From Prorocentrum cordatum (lineage: Eukaryota; Sar; Dinophyceae; Prorocentrales; Prorocentraceae): a stretch of 64,000 bases of DNA. The notes beneath the pieces were generated by a model. The model did not search any database. It saw only the letters and a program-made list of their open reading frames with translations, and had not been told where the DNA came from. Shown piece by piece: positions 10,716 to 20,841 of the stretch (positions within the stretch are counted from its first letter, which is position 1; each line of letters starts with the position of its first letter). Where the stretch lies: positions 62,001-126,000 of the forward strand of contig CAUYUJ010018560.1 in NCBI GenBank assembly GCA_963575745.1, given 5' to 3'. The translations under genes and the position numbers were made by a program.

Positions 10716-11035
10716 ACAATGCCTGTGCAAAGCACGCAGGCTCTGCACACCATAAGACCTGTGTTCACAATAATGCTTGTGCAAACCACGATGCCTGTGT
10801 GCACCACAGTGCGTGTTTACGCTACAACATATGTGTTCACCAGAGCGCATGTGTACACCATAGTGCATGTGTGCACCACAGCCGGCGAGTGCACCATAGC
10901 GTCTGTATACATCATATTGCGCAACCACACCCCATCGCCCGTGTGCACCACAGCTGCGCTTCAGCACCATGTGTGTGTGTGTGTGCACCACACAGCCTGT
11001 ACACAACAGTGCCTGCGTACACCGCAAGGCTTGCG
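10716..11035 (+). repeat. 18-bp minisatellite encoding Cys-Val-His-His-Ser-Ala
   Basis: GTGTGCACCACAGTGCAT-type 18-bp units repeat about 15 times. Being a multiple of 3, the unit keeps one frame and encodes ACVHHS hexapeptides inside a 201-codon frame (10511-11116). Pairs of His with regular Cys could bind metal if translated. The divergence pattern and lack of a recognisable gene around it favour a minisatellite. Confidence 0.65.
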
Positions 11036-11219
11036 TACACCTTTAGGGTCCCGACAGGGCAGAAATCAGGAAACTCGCAGGGAGCCCGAAAGTATCAATG
11101 GGCGCATGTGGTCTAGGGCGTTTCCTCGTCCAACCCCTGCCTTGACCTCCTCGGAGGGGGTCACTTCTCCCCCCTACCCTCTACCCCTGGGTCTGCATGG
11201 GGGCGCCCCGCGACGGGTT

Positions 11220-11560
11220 AGAGCGTCCAAGATGGCCGAAGATGGCTCCAAGTGGGCTTTGGATAGCCGCAGATGGTCTCCAAGATTGAGCAAAATATTT
11301 CAGGTTCAAAATACCTCCCAAATGCCCCAAGATGCCCCAAGACGGTTCCAAGTGCCCTTCGAGACTTCCAAGGCCCTCCCCAAAGGAAAACATATTCCCC
11401 AACCAAAGATTTGCCACTCTCGCCTTTTCGCTTCCGGTGGGCCGCTGAGGCCGCAGGATGGTCCAAAGACAAGCCAAAGAGCGCCCAAAGAGTCGCCCGA
11501 GAAGCGCCCTAAGGGGACCCCAAGAGGCGATTTGACCGCCTCCGAGGCGGGGGTAGGGGC
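11220..11560. repeat. Degenerate CCAAGATGGCCCC/CCAAGAGG array (family D)
   Basis: Imperfect repeats of CCAAGATGGC, CCCCAAGACGG and CCCAAAGAG, as in the arrays near 13.4, 39, 57, 62 and 63 kb. It is preceded by CCCCTACCCTCTACCCCTGG, which also precedes the arrays near 13.2 and 62.6 kb. Confidence 0.65.
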
Positions 11561-11619
11561 CGAATTAGCAAGATGATCCCAGGAAGTCTTGACCCCTTCA
11601 CCAAGGTAAGACGAAGCCA

Positions 11620-11775
11620 AGATGAGGATCAAATCGGGCGAGCGTAAATCGAGAATCTTTGAGATCTGGCGGCTCTGCTGGGTGCATCAGGCGCCGCGGC
11701 CTTCTCAGAGCGTTCCGGAACGCTGTGGGACAATTCCGGAACGCTCTGGAACCGATTCATCCTCGTCCTAGCCCC
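11620..11775. repeat. Dispersed palindromic repeat (GAGCGTTCCGGAACGCT), copy 2
   Basis: Carries CGAGAATCTTTGAG, GGCGCCGCGGCC, AGAGCGTTCCGGAACGCT, a second TTCCGGAACGCTCTGG and CGATTCATCCTCGTCCTAG, in the order seen at 3380-3545. Confidence 0.7.
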
Positions 11776-11939
11776 GTCCGGTCTTCCCCAGGGCCGGGTT
11801 TCCGTCCCGAGTCGTGTTCTTAGGTGGTCGCGAAACTGGCCTCCGGAGGCCGAAAATCTATGGGTGACCCAAAATGAGGTCCAGCTGAAAGGGGGTGGTG
11901 CACTAGATTTTGGGCAACTGTATTGCACATGTACTGTGC

Positions 11940-12032
11940 CGAAGAATCCCACCAGCCCTCTGGGCGTAGTGGTCTAACGAGATTATTTATTTCCTCTTCC
12001 AAAAACCCCTCTTCCCCTTCGGGGAGGGGTTT
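11940..12032 (+). repeat. Dispersed repeat J, copy 1
   Basis: ATCCCACCAGCCCTCTGGGC, GTAGTGGTCTAACGAG, then CTTCCCCTTCGGGGAGGGG. The same three blocks are at about 62525-62612. The middle block resembles a tRNA A-box, but no B-box or cloverleaf was found. Confidence 0.6.
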
Positions 12033-12316
12033 ATCACTGTTCCCTATTAATATACACTCCCTCCCCCAGGCGACTGGCAGCCAACCAGGGACAGTGCGGG
12101 CACCCCCCCACCATCCCTTGTAAAAAACAATACAACATACACTCTGAATCCAAATTCGGAGCATGCGCAGCCAACCCGATGCGGCCTCCCCCCACCATCC
12201 CTGTTAAAGTACAATGTAGAGTACACTTGGCGGCGGCGGCTGCGGCGGCTGCGGCGGCGGCAGCGGCTGCGGCGGCTGCGGCGGTGGCGGCGGCGGTGGC
12301 AGCGGCGGCGGCGGGG

Positions 12317-12354
<38 letters not shown>

Positions 12355-13172
12355 GGCGGCAGCGGTGGCGGCAGCGGCTGCGGCGGCAGCGGCTGCGGCG
12401 GCGGCGATTCGGCAGCCGGGGCGGCGGCAGCGGCGGCGGCGGCGGCGGCGGGCGGCGGCGGCGGCGGCGGCGGGCAGCGAAGGCGGCGGCGGCGGCGGCG
12501 GCGGCGGGCGGCGGGGGCGGCGGCGGCGGCGGCGGATGCGCCCACAGTAGCTGCCCATCTAAAGACGACTGCTGAATATGCTGAGGCTCGGGCCAGGCTC
12601 GGGTGCTACGTATGTGTTGGGAGGGCGGGTGGGAGTGAGCGAGACGGCTTGCGGGCGGGGAGGGGGTCTTGATCACTGTTCCCTATTAATAAACACCCCC
12701 TCCCCCAGGCGACTTGGGGCCAACCAGGGTCCATGCCAGCCCCCCCCCACCATCCCTTGTAATAAACAATACAAGACACACTCTGCCTCCAAATTCGGAA
12801 CATGCGCAGCCAACCCGATGCGGCCCCCCCAACCATCCCTGTCAAAAAAACAATACAGAGTACACTTGGCGGCGGCGGCGGCTGCGGCGGCTGCGGCGGC
12901 GGTGGGGGCGGCTGCGGCGGCTGCGGCGGCGGCGGCGGCGCCGCCGGCGGCGGCGGCGGCGGCGGTAGCGGTGGCGGCAGCGGCTGCGGCGGCGGCGGCG
13001 GTTTGGCAGCGGGGGGCGGCGGCGGCGGCGGCGGCGGCGGATTGGCCCCCAGTAGCTGCCTATCCAAAGACGACTGCTGAATATGCTGAGGCTCGGGCCA
13101 GACTTCGGGTGCTACGTATGTGTTGGGAGGGCGGGTGGGAGTGAGCGAGACGGCTTGCGGGCGGGGAGGGGG
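12033..13172 (+). repeat. Tandem segmental duplication (639 bp and 501 bp) around (CGG)n tracts
   Basis: Unit 1 (12033-12671) and unit 2 (12672-13172) both begin ATCACTGTTCCCTATTAAT. They continue through CCAAATTCGGA, GCGCAGCCAACCCGATGCGG and AGAGTACACTTGG, then a GCGGCGGCT microsatellite, then GACGACTGCTGAATATGCTG and TGCTACGTATGTGTTGGGAG. The length difference is mostly in the (CGG)n tract (about 310 versus 180 bp). Poly-Ala and poly-Pro frames through the tracts are artefacts. Confidence 0.9.
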
Positions 13173-13640
13173 TAACTTGACCTCTCCCCCTACCCCCTCC
13201 CCTGGACCTGGACAGGGCGTCTCGCGAGGTGGCAGAGGGTCCTTTTTCGGTCCCTGGAGGGCCAGTTTTTGATACCCCTCACGAGGATCGTGGCCCCCGA
13301 GGAGGGGAGCCGATCGGGACCCTCCCTCCTTTGATCGATAGCCTCGAAGATGGCCCCAAGAGGCGCTCCAGGGCTCCCAAGAGAGCCCCAAGAGAGCCCC
13401 AAGAGGGCTCCAAGATGGTCCCAAGAGGGCCCCAAGAGGCACCCGAGAGGCCCCCAAGAGGCCCCCGAGCGGCCTCAGAGAGCCCAAGATGACCTCTAAG
13501 ATGGCTCAGATAGCCCAAGCTGGCTCAAGATGGCTCCCAAGATGCTCCAAACGGCCCCAAGACCGCTCCAGGAGCGCCCAAGAGCGCTCCAAAAGAGCCC
13601 CAAGAAGCGATTTGCCGGCTCCTGAGGGGGGAGCTGAGTT
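13173..13640. repeat. Dispersed repeat K plus degenerate CCAAGAGG array
   Basis: Starts ACCTCTCCCCCTACCCCCTC, then CCCCTCACGAGGATCGTGGC, then repeats of CCCCAAGAGGC and CCAAGATGGC. The opening block recurs near 11160 and 62612, and the CACGAGGAT block near 62712. Confidence 0.65.
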
Positions 13641-13799
13641 GGAGATCTCACCATCCTGTAATCGATGGCCTCCAATATGATCCCAAGAAGCCTTCCAGGG
13701 TTACCAAGAGGGTTCCAAGAGGGTCCCCCAAACTCCCAGAGAGCACCAGCAGCAGCAGCAGTCGCAAGAATACCTCTGGATGGTTCCATGAGTCCTCGT

Positions 13800-13863
13800 C
13801 CGCATCGCCCTCATCCTAGTCCTCGTCCTCCTCGTTCTCATCCGCGTCCTCGTCCTCCTCGTC

Positions 13864-13923
<60 letters not shown>

Positions 13924-13975
13924 CTCCTCCTCCTCCTCCTCCTCCTCCTCCTCCTCCTCCTCCTCCTCTCCCCTC
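13800..13975. repeat. (CTCGTC)n and (CTC)n microsatellite
   Basis: CTCGTC hexamers followed by pure CTC triplets. Confidence 0.95.
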
Positions 13976-14563
13976 GCCCCCACGCGGCCCCCAGGGATGG
14001 CCCGAAGAGGCCTTCCAAGGCCACCCCCTTGCTCCCAGAGATCTCTCGGTTCACCCTGGTTGCTCGCTTTGTTTCCCTAGATTCGTCCCTTTTCCCGTCA
14101 GCTCTAATGGGCAGGGCTTCTGAATGGGCTGGTGATGCGCGAAGCGTGAAGGGAGTTGTATTGCATTGTATTGCAAATAGTGTATTGCCGCGAAAACCCA
14201 GCAATACATTTGCGCCGCAGAATGTTTTGTACGCCCCAAATGTGCTGCAGCCCCATACATATATTCCACCACATCTATTGTACCACCCCTTTGTCGCTGG
14301 ACCCTTTTTGGGGTCAACCCGAAGATCGTGACAGGCCAACCGCTCAGATTTGCCCGAAGCGCCGGATGTCTGGGGAGGGTTCTGTCGAGGGCCGCCCGAG
14401 GCCTGACCGGAGATCCGACGCCTTGGTTTTTCAACTACGGGGGCCGCCAGAAGTCCCGACCCGTTCCCAGAGCGGGCTTTTCGTCCCAAGTTGCTGCGTG
14501 ACGGCCCCAGGGGCCGGCGGGGGCCCGTGGCGGCCGAAATCGGGGGAAACACCTCCGTCTCTT
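13976..14563. other. No gene seen
   Basis: A short TGTATTGCATTGTATTGC repeat near 14157 is the only regular pattern. No convincing frame. Confidence 0.4.
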
Positions 14564-14695
14564 GCCATCGCTCGGACGCCCACTCCGCGTGCATCCATCG
14601 ACCTCCTGCGTGTGCCTTTTTGGGGGGCAGGGTGGCCCAGGAGGCTCCCCGGTGGCCCTCGCCGCAGGCAGAGGCGCACGCGTCCGAGCGACGCC
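14564..14695. mobile_element. TIR element family A, copy 2
   Basis: Left GCCATCGCTCGGACGCC and right GGCGCACGCGTCCGAGCGACGCC form inverted ends around 132 bp. On the minus strand the sequence just outside reads AAGTAAGTGC, a strong donor-like motif, and the other end is followed by AAGAG. No coding exon is visible on either side, so an intron role here is not shown. Confidence 0.8.
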
Positions 14696-14699
14696 AAGC

Positions 14700-14880
14700 G
14701 CACTTACTTGAAGGGGCCCTGGGACACACAAATAAATACACACAAATAAAACGATCCCCCATATTTTCCCATATTTTCTGGGGTTTTGTCCTCCCCCCCA
14801 CTTCCCCCACAGTTTCCTAGATTTTCTGGGAATCGCCGATGAATTGTGTCTGTGTGTTTTTCCCCCTCCTGATTACTGCT
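14700..14880 (+). repeat. Dispersed repeat G, copy 1
   Basis: GAAGGGGCCCTGGGACACAC, AAATAAATACACACAAATAA, CCCATATTTTCTGGGG and AATTGTGTCTGTGTGTTTTT in that order; a second copy is at 36700-36875. Copy 1 follows element A and copy 2 follows element E. Confidence 0.75.
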
Positions 14881-15629
14881 TCTGGCACGAAGGCGTTCCG
14901 TGTGGCTGCGCGCGCGGCGCGCGCGCGCGACCGCGGCGGCGCCCTCGGCTGGCCGCGCGGCGCGGGATCCGCGGGCGGCGCGGCGCCGAGCGGGGCGGCG
15001 GCGGCCTCCCCGCGCGGGGTCCCCCGCGGCCGGCCGGGCCCCTCCCTCTGCGCGGGGGGGTCGGGCCCGAGTTCCGCGCTCCCGCGGATGCCTCCTCGAG
15101 GTCGGGCGCGGGTATTTTGCAGCGGCGTGGCGGCGCCCCCGGACACCCCCAACGCCCGCCCTGGCGGCTGCACTTTTTGTCCTCTGGCCCCCGCGGGCCG
15201 CGCGGCGCGCGCCCCGTCGACGCTGAGATTCGGGGGCGAGAGGGTGGGAGAAGAGTTTGCGTCTGAGGTCGAGGACGGTCGCAGGTATCTGATAGAGATT
15301 ATCCTGGCTTGCGGCTTCTGGGGGCCGTTTGGGGCCCTGGGACAATCGAGAATGGTTCCAGGATGAAAAGCACTCCCTGGGGCAAGGCAGTGGAAAGATC
15401 ATACCGGCGGATGTGGTTTGCTTTTTCCCTTTTCGAGCCACCGCGAAGCCCGCGAGGTTTCTCGTCGCCAAGGCTGGGCTTCCCACAGGAACGCATGCCT
15501 GCAGAAATCCCACTGGATGACATTTTGAGCGGCGAAAAACGAAACGGCTCTGACGCGAGATGGCACAGCGACCTGACGCGGTGGCTTACGTCGGAAAGGG
15601 TTCGCCATCTCATACTGGAAATAAGAGCT
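14881..15629. other. No gene seen; very GC-rich
   Basis: Overlapping Ala/Arg/Pro/Gly frames on both strands reflect composition. No motif was recognised. Confidence 0.4.
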
Positions 15630-15830
15630 GTAAGAAATAGAACGGCACGATGGCGATGGTGACGGCATGATAGGGAAGATGCCGCTTCCCTACCCACCGC
15701 CGCAGATTGCACCGCGAGCGGCATAGGCAAATGAGGCGGCGCCGAGCCAAGGCGGCAACGGCAGCAAATGAAGCGGCGGCGCCGAGTCAAGTCGCTCCCC
15801 CGCGGGGCGCAGCTTCAAACTCGAAGGGGG
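15630..15830 (+). repeat. Dispersed repeat H, copy 1
   Basis: GGCACGATGGCGATGGTGAC, TAGGGAAGATGCCGCTTCCC, TACCCACCGCCGCAG and CAAATGAGGCGGCGCC. The same blocks are at 19820-19990. Confidence 0.75.
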
Positions 15831-16861
15831 GGAAGCGAAGCTGGCCCGCTGCCGTATAACTACAAGGCTCAAATGGCACGGCGAAGTGTAAATAATGTGT
15901 GGCTAATCCAGCCACCGAAGCAGTGCTGCACTGGTGCGTAAAAAAATACCGGAGTCATGCTCCCGTGACTCCAGCATCCCAACACCAAAATGGGCTGGGC
16001 AGAAGTAAGCTGAAACAGTACAGCGCAAAGCAGGGCGGACCGAGGTCGGCCCAGAAAGCCCAGAGACATGCCGATGAAGGCTGGCCACACTTCGGCGCAG
16101 AAGGATTGTGCCGAAGTCGTGATTCCACGACATCGGCTGCGTGTCGCGCTCCCGCGACACTGGGTGAAAGGTGGAGCGTGGAAGTGCGTTCTGCCGCGAG
16201 CAGCCCCGCGCCCGCGAAAACTCAGCAGAGGGCAGAAAGAACGCCGCCCCCATTTACGCACAGGGTGGTTGCAAGCGGAAAATCAACCAGACCTCTTGGG
16301 TCCATTTCGGCGCGCGGGAAGCCGACGCGGTCATCTGTCAGCAGTCGGGGGCTTGTCAGCAAGATGAGGAGCATACGACTTGGCTTCGCACTTGCAGCTC
16401 TGGTGGACCTCCGCAGACAAATCGCGGGCATCGCACCGCTGAACATTGCTAATTTAATCAATGATACCGAAACCCAGAAACTCGCGCAACCAGCTGATGT
16501 GACCTACTAGTGTCTTCTCGGTTGGCGCCTGAAGGTCTTTACTGGCGAGCGATCTGCACGCGGGCTCGGCATCCATCGTTAGGGGCGCACAGATGCAGAT
16601 CCCTCTATGTTCTCGAAGCCGTTCAACTCAGAGGGAGATAGAGGGCCCCTGACGAGCTCGTGAAGCGCGGTCAAAGGTGGATAACACTCGTCCTAACCAT
16701 TGGTGGCAACAACTGTTCCTGCGGCATTGCTGGATCGCATCTGGAGGCGGCGGAACTCCCGCGGGCTCTGGATGCAATGCGCAACTGGTTCTTTACTGCT
16801 CGCGCTCCCACGGCGCAGGTTCCAGCCTCGAAGGCCACATCTCTTGGTATAATCACCTTCT
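15831..16861. other. Unresolved; possible decayed coding sequence
   Basis: A 203-codon plus frame (15899-16510) begins with GTG straight after a TAA. A 130-codon minus frame (15869-16261) overlaps it and is equally protein-like, with hydrophobic stretches. Because the strand cannot be decided and neither has a start or known motif, I do not call a gene. It lies just downstream of the decayed minus-strand gene at 16862-19210 and could be its continuation. Confidence 0.3.
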
Positions 16862-17745
16862 TCATCGGTGGGGTTCCGATGCCCCGAGCCGCCGCGCAGG
16901 TCTACAGAGCCATCGGGCGTCGTGAACTTGCGCGTGCTTGCGATAAGTTATTGTAACAACTTTCGGGCACGGGCGCCCGGCCGTTCCATCGTGATGTTTG
17001 TGAGTCCCTGGATCCGCTGCAAAGAAACAACGTGCGCCGCGCTCCAGAACTGCGCGAGGGTCGCGTCGGCCAAGGTAACAGAAATGCAACTTACAAGGTT
17101 GGTCGGATATGCGTTTCGAGGGCACTGAGTAACTCGGGGCGAACGATTGTGCGGAGCTGTTTGATGTACCGATTCGCCAGGCACATGTTTTGGAGGCATC
17201 AGCGAGGGCCCTGGTTTCCCAGAGGTAAGAACGACGTGCGGAGCGACCCGCAGCTTCAGCATCCACTTGCACGAGGTAGTCGCCACTCACATGGTAGGCG
17301 CCTTCCGCCCGGCATCGCGCCCCAGGGAAGCTGCGCTGGGAGCCAAGACCTGGGTAGTCGCATGGGTCGTTGTCCTGCCGGTTGCGATGCCGACGATGCA
17401 GTTGGGTCTGGTGCATAGTCTGCATCAGTTTCTGTAGCAGTCGCATAATCTCTGAAGGTCCTCCGGGCTCCATGCGCACGTTCGGCCCCCAGCTGTTCAG
17501 AGGTGGCCGCGCAGCTTCATTGTCGCATGCGTGGCAGATTCCGTCATCCGAATCAGTCTGGGGTCGCGCCCCCACAATCCAGCAGTGGATTGAATGCTGC
17601 GGGCCGCGGTCGTAGTCCCAATGCACCTGCTTGAAGATAAGATGCTGATTTTCCTCCGTCGTCTCGATGACATACTGCCGTTCGTTTTCCTCGTGCTCTG
17701 GAAGGCCGAGGTGATCGACGAAGCCCGCAAGCAACGTGGCCTCTT

Positions 17746-17928
17746 CTGCTTGCCATCGCTCGGGCGCTCATTCCCCGCGTGCGCAATGGCTTCGTGTTCT
17801 TTTCTTCGCTGGGCGATCCTGGGCGACCCGAGATTGTCCAGATTTTCCGGCGCTGGCATCGCCAAATAGAAAATGCGCGCGCCCGAGCGATGCCGGGCCC
17901 GTCGGTATCTGACGAGCGGGTCGCTCAC
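17746..17928 (-). other. Predicted introner-type intron containing family A element
   Basis: On the minus strand the donor is GAGAAC|GTGAGC and the acceptor GGCAAGCAG|AAGAGG. Removing the 183 bp joins CTC GTG CGA GAA C with AA GAG GCC ACG, giving MRHLVRE-Q-EATLLAGFVD in one open frame. The TIR element at 17752-17894 makes up most of the interval and ends 6 bp from the acceptor. Splicing is inferred only. Confidence 0.55.
17752..17894. mobile_element. TIR element family A, copy 3
   Basis: Ends GCCATCGCTCGGGCGCTCA and GCGCGCGCCCGAGCGATGCC are inverted copies around 143 bp. It has the same terminal words as the copies at 7949, 14564, 30765 and 37196, but a more diverged interior. It lies inside the predicted intron of the decayed minus-strand gene. 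Confidence 0.8.
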
Positions 17929-19255
17929 GTTCTCGCACGAGGTGTCGCATGGGCCCGCAATGATGGCAGTTCATGACGTCGCCGGCACGGCCTACGGGAT
18001 TGCGCTTCCGCCAGTGCTTTTTTTCCCGAAGATCTTGGGCGGTCGCGGAAGCCTTTTCCTCTGCCTTTGTCCACGATCGCCGAAGTTCTCAATGGACCTC
18101 CTCATTCAGGGCGGTAGCGAAGGCGCGCCAGACTCGTCCTGCGAGTCGGCGTCGGCCGCCCTTCCCGTGCCCCCCCCGCCTCTCCCCTTGCCCTCCAGCG
18201 CGCGCTCGATGAAGCGACGCGCGCGACAGACGGGTTTGTTCATGTACATGTCTCGCGCGGCCGTTGAAGTGCTGCGCTGGGAAGAACTGTTTCTGTTCGT
18301 GCTATGTCAGCCGAGTCGTCCCAAGTGCAGTTGGTGTCTCCACGGGGCGAGATCGCGTCTGCGTGGGAGCCGCTGTCATCCCCATCCGTGGTTTCCCCCG
18401 CGGGGCGGCAATTGGCGCGGCCGCCGGTCGCGAAGCTGACGCAGTCGGCGGCGGTGGCGCCCAGGAGGTCTTGTCTCCTCGAGCGCCGGGAGGTGTCTGA
18501 ATGGCGTTGGCGGCGAAGGTCCTAGCGCCGGCTTCAAGCGCGCCCGTCTGCGCGTGACCTTCTGCTGGTGCGTCTCCGCCAAGAATGTCGGCGTTCTCGG
18601 CCCTCAGATGGATGTCGCCGCGGCCAGGTCTGCCAATATGCTGGGCAATATACTGCCCAGCACCGTTCAACCGCGCGCCGTCGACGTCGGATCATATCTA
18701 ATAGCCAGTCGCATTCCAGCTGGTGCCCAAGTACCACGCCGCTCAAGTTCTGTCGTAATGTTGAAGCTTCCCGCGGCGGCGCACGTGGAGCTCGCGCTTG
18801 ACTGGCGAACAAGACTGGTAAATTGTCCACTCCGAACTCAGCTGTTTCAGCCTCCAACCCCGCTACCTCCCAACGGCCCACGACGCTGTCGATGCGCTCG
18901 TCGGGCATGACGTGGAAGTCCATGAGTTCGAGGCCTTGCTGCAGCTGTCGTTTGTCCTCGAAGCTCTCGCACTTCCGCGCTAGGTGGAAGCGGGGGTACG
19001 TCGCGGGGTCCGTCCTGACACCGTTCACCTCGGCACCGAAGTTGATGGCGCCTGATAGGATACGCGTCGCTAGGCTGCGCGCGAGGCCCTGGAGGCCCCG
19101 CTGCGCGGCCGCAGCCTGCAGCGACGGTGTCATTAAGTGTCATTCTTTCGGAGCACGCGCTTAACCAAGCGTGGATTTCGCGAATCGGCACCCGGCATAG
19201 CACGCATCATGTGCCCAACTATGCTTCCTATAGAAAGCGATATAATACCGAAAGA

Positions 19256-19830
19256 CTAATGAGGCGGAGGTAACAAACGCTGACGCGGGCGCTGTCCGCA
19301 GTGGAAAAGCCGGTCATGTCCACGATAAGTTTCGTGTATTGGTGGGTCCGCCACTCGGCGCCCCTCGGTGTTGTAGAAGAGGATGTTCGTCACGTTTCCG
19401 TGCTCGAAGTGGGGGTTGAACGTCGCGTTCCCGCTATCGAAAGAGAGATTGCACGTCGCGCTCCCGCGCTCGAAGGAGAGGATGGTGTCGCAGAGGGGTT
19501 GAGGCCATCGTAGTATCGGTCGAGGCTCCTGGCGCGCTGGTAGGTCTGCCGGTTGCAGCGGCATGGCTTGCCGTAGTTGTTGCCGAAATAATGGGGAAGG
19601 CCTTCGCGTGAGCGGTGGTCGGGTGTCCCCGCGCACTCGTAACCCGAGATGTTGTCGGTGGAATGGCAGCGGTAGCGTATAAGCTGGTGACGATCATCGT
19701 GCTATGGTCCACGTCGTTCTTCGCATTTCCGCGGGCACGTCGGCGGAACTCGGCGTGTGCGATAAGCATGCCGATGGCGGAGATGAGGAAAGCTGCATAC
19801 TGTAAGTATGGGGTGTAAGAGGCAGAAAGG
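19256..19830 (-). pseudogene. Decayed gene fragment: transmembrane-like segment and Cys-rich region
   Basis: The minus strand reads YLQYAAFLISAIGMLIAHAE (a likely membrane segment), then RRRARGNAKNDVDHSTMIVT. It then changes frame to YRCHSTDNISGYECAGTPDH through NNYGKPCRCNRQTYQRARSL and DRYYDGLNP. It changes frame again to CDTILSFERGSATCNLSFDS and NPHFEHGNVTNILFYNTEGR, ending at a stop at 19256. The three segments look like one protein broken by two frameshifts. The sequence TTACAG just before the membrane segment could be an intron acceptor. The family was not recognised. Confidence 0.5.
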
Positions 19831-19990
19831 GTACGATGGCGATGGTGACGGTGGGTTAGGGAAGATGCCTCTTTCTTACCCAACGCCGCAGTTTGTGTAC
19901 CGCCAGCGATACAGACAAATGAGGCGGCGCCACTTTGAGCAAAGCCAGCAGCGGGACAAGCGAGATACATAATCATGTCGCTCCCCTTTG
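19820..19990 (+). repeat. Dispersed repeat H, copy 2
   Basis: GGTACGATGGCGATGGTGAC, TTAGGGAAGATGCCTCTTTC, TTACCCAACGCCGCAG and CAAATGAGGCGGCGCC, as at 15630-15830. It abuts the 5' side of the decayed fragment at 19256-19830. Confidence 0.75.
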
Positions 19991-20004
19991 GAGCGTACCC
20001 TCGA

Positions 20005-20130
20005 ACTGCGTACGCGTGCCGGCAGCGCGGGACGCCACACTGAAAACGAGGACGCTCACGCGCGACCTTACGCGAGCAGCTTACGCGCCAACGTCGGCGA
20101 AGACGACTCCGTTTTTTTGCGCCGCTCGTC
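20005..20130 (+). repeat. Dispersed repeat L, copy 1
   Basis: GCCGGCAGCGCGGGACGCCA, GACGCTCACGCGCGACCTTA and AGCTTACGCGCCAACGTCGG. The copy at 40380-40505 has the same order of words. Confidence 0.7.
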
Positions 20131-20698
20131 TGACCCATCATTGGCAGGGTGTGGCCAAAGGTGGCCTGGGCCCAAGGTGGCCCCGAGCTCATCCAGGAAG
20201 GCCCAAGCCCACACTTCCGGCGAAAACTCAATTTGTCAATCCCGCCGTGGCTCCAAAGTTCGGCCTCGGAGGGCTGGCTCTGGGCCCCAAGACCACACAG
20301 CGCTGACCCAAGACGGGAAGCTGTCTTCCGTGGAAAGGATCGGGGGCGGGCCAGGGACTGAACAGATCGCATCGCGGGATGTGCGGGGATTGCCCCCAGA
20401 TTACCTCTCACAAGGCCCAGGAATACCCCAAAAAATCGTGAGAAAGAGAAAGACAAAGCAAAGAAAAGCGTGCACGTCAGCGGCGCGTTGGCGAGATGGT
20501 GAAGCAATCCACTACACTACACTTGGGCACGAACAGCTGGGGACACCTTGGGCATGTGCCACCTTTGCTGAACTCCGCGCTTCCCCTTGGGAGGATCGGC
20601 CAGCCGCCTCGTCGACGTCTTGGGCGTCGCTTCTGTCAACCACCATCGTCTCGTCGACGTTGTCTCCTTCTGCTGCATCCTTCTTTGCCTCCGCTCTT
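20131..20698. other. No gene seen
   Basis: A long minus frame (19434-20507) runs through here, but its protein-like part lies only in 19434-19830. Nothing else was recognised. Confidence 0.4.
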
Positions 20699-20841
20699 TC
20701 TCCTCTTCCTCCTCCTCCTCCTCCTCCTCCTCCTCCTCCTCCTCATCCTCCCCCTCACCACCACCACCACCCTCCTCCTCCTCCTCCTCCTCCTCCTCCT
20801 CCTCCTCCTCCTCCTCCTCCTCCTCCTCCTTCTCCTCCTAC
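20699..20841. repeat. (CTC)n microsatellite with CAC interruption
   Basis: CTC triplets with a CACCACCAC insert near 20757-20770. Confidence 0.95.

Larger units (their letters stand above)
16862..19210 (-). pseudogene. Decayed multi-segment gene with zinc-knuckle-like motif, interrupted by element A
   Basis: Protein-like segments follow one another on the minus strand but in different frames. From ATG at 19210 come MMRAMPGADSRNPRLVK, then (one base shifted) MTPSLQAAAAQRGLQGLARS through LECDWLLDMIRR, then (shifted again) ARLNGAGQYIAQHIGRPGRG and beyond. Later come RVWRAFATALNEEVH, an in-frame TGA at 18089-18091, and ELRRSWTKAEEKASATAQD through MNCHHCGPMRHLVRE. The last resembles a CX2CX4HX4C zinc knuckle whose final Cys position is Arg (CGT). 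A 183-bp GT-AG interval (17746-17928) then separates it from EATLLAGFVDHLGLPEHEEN, which stays open to 16862. Several frameshifts plus the stop argue for a pseudogene or very old copy. The knuckle suggests, but does not prove, a retroelement Gag or nucleic-acid-binding origin. Confidence 0.5.

Noticed and set aside
11940-12032. tRNA gene or tRNA-derived SINE suggested by GGGCGTAGTGGTCTAACGAG
   Set aside because: No B-box, acceptor stem or cloverleaf could be drawn; retained only as dispersed repeat J.
12034-13487. Poly-Ala, poly-Pro and poly-Arg frames up to 293 codons
   Set aside because: They run through (CGG)n tracts in a duplicated non-coding unit.
15899-16510. 203-codon plus-strand frame as a gene
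   Set aside because: It begins at GTG right after a stop, overlaps an equally good minus frame, and has no recognisable domain; listed as unresolved.
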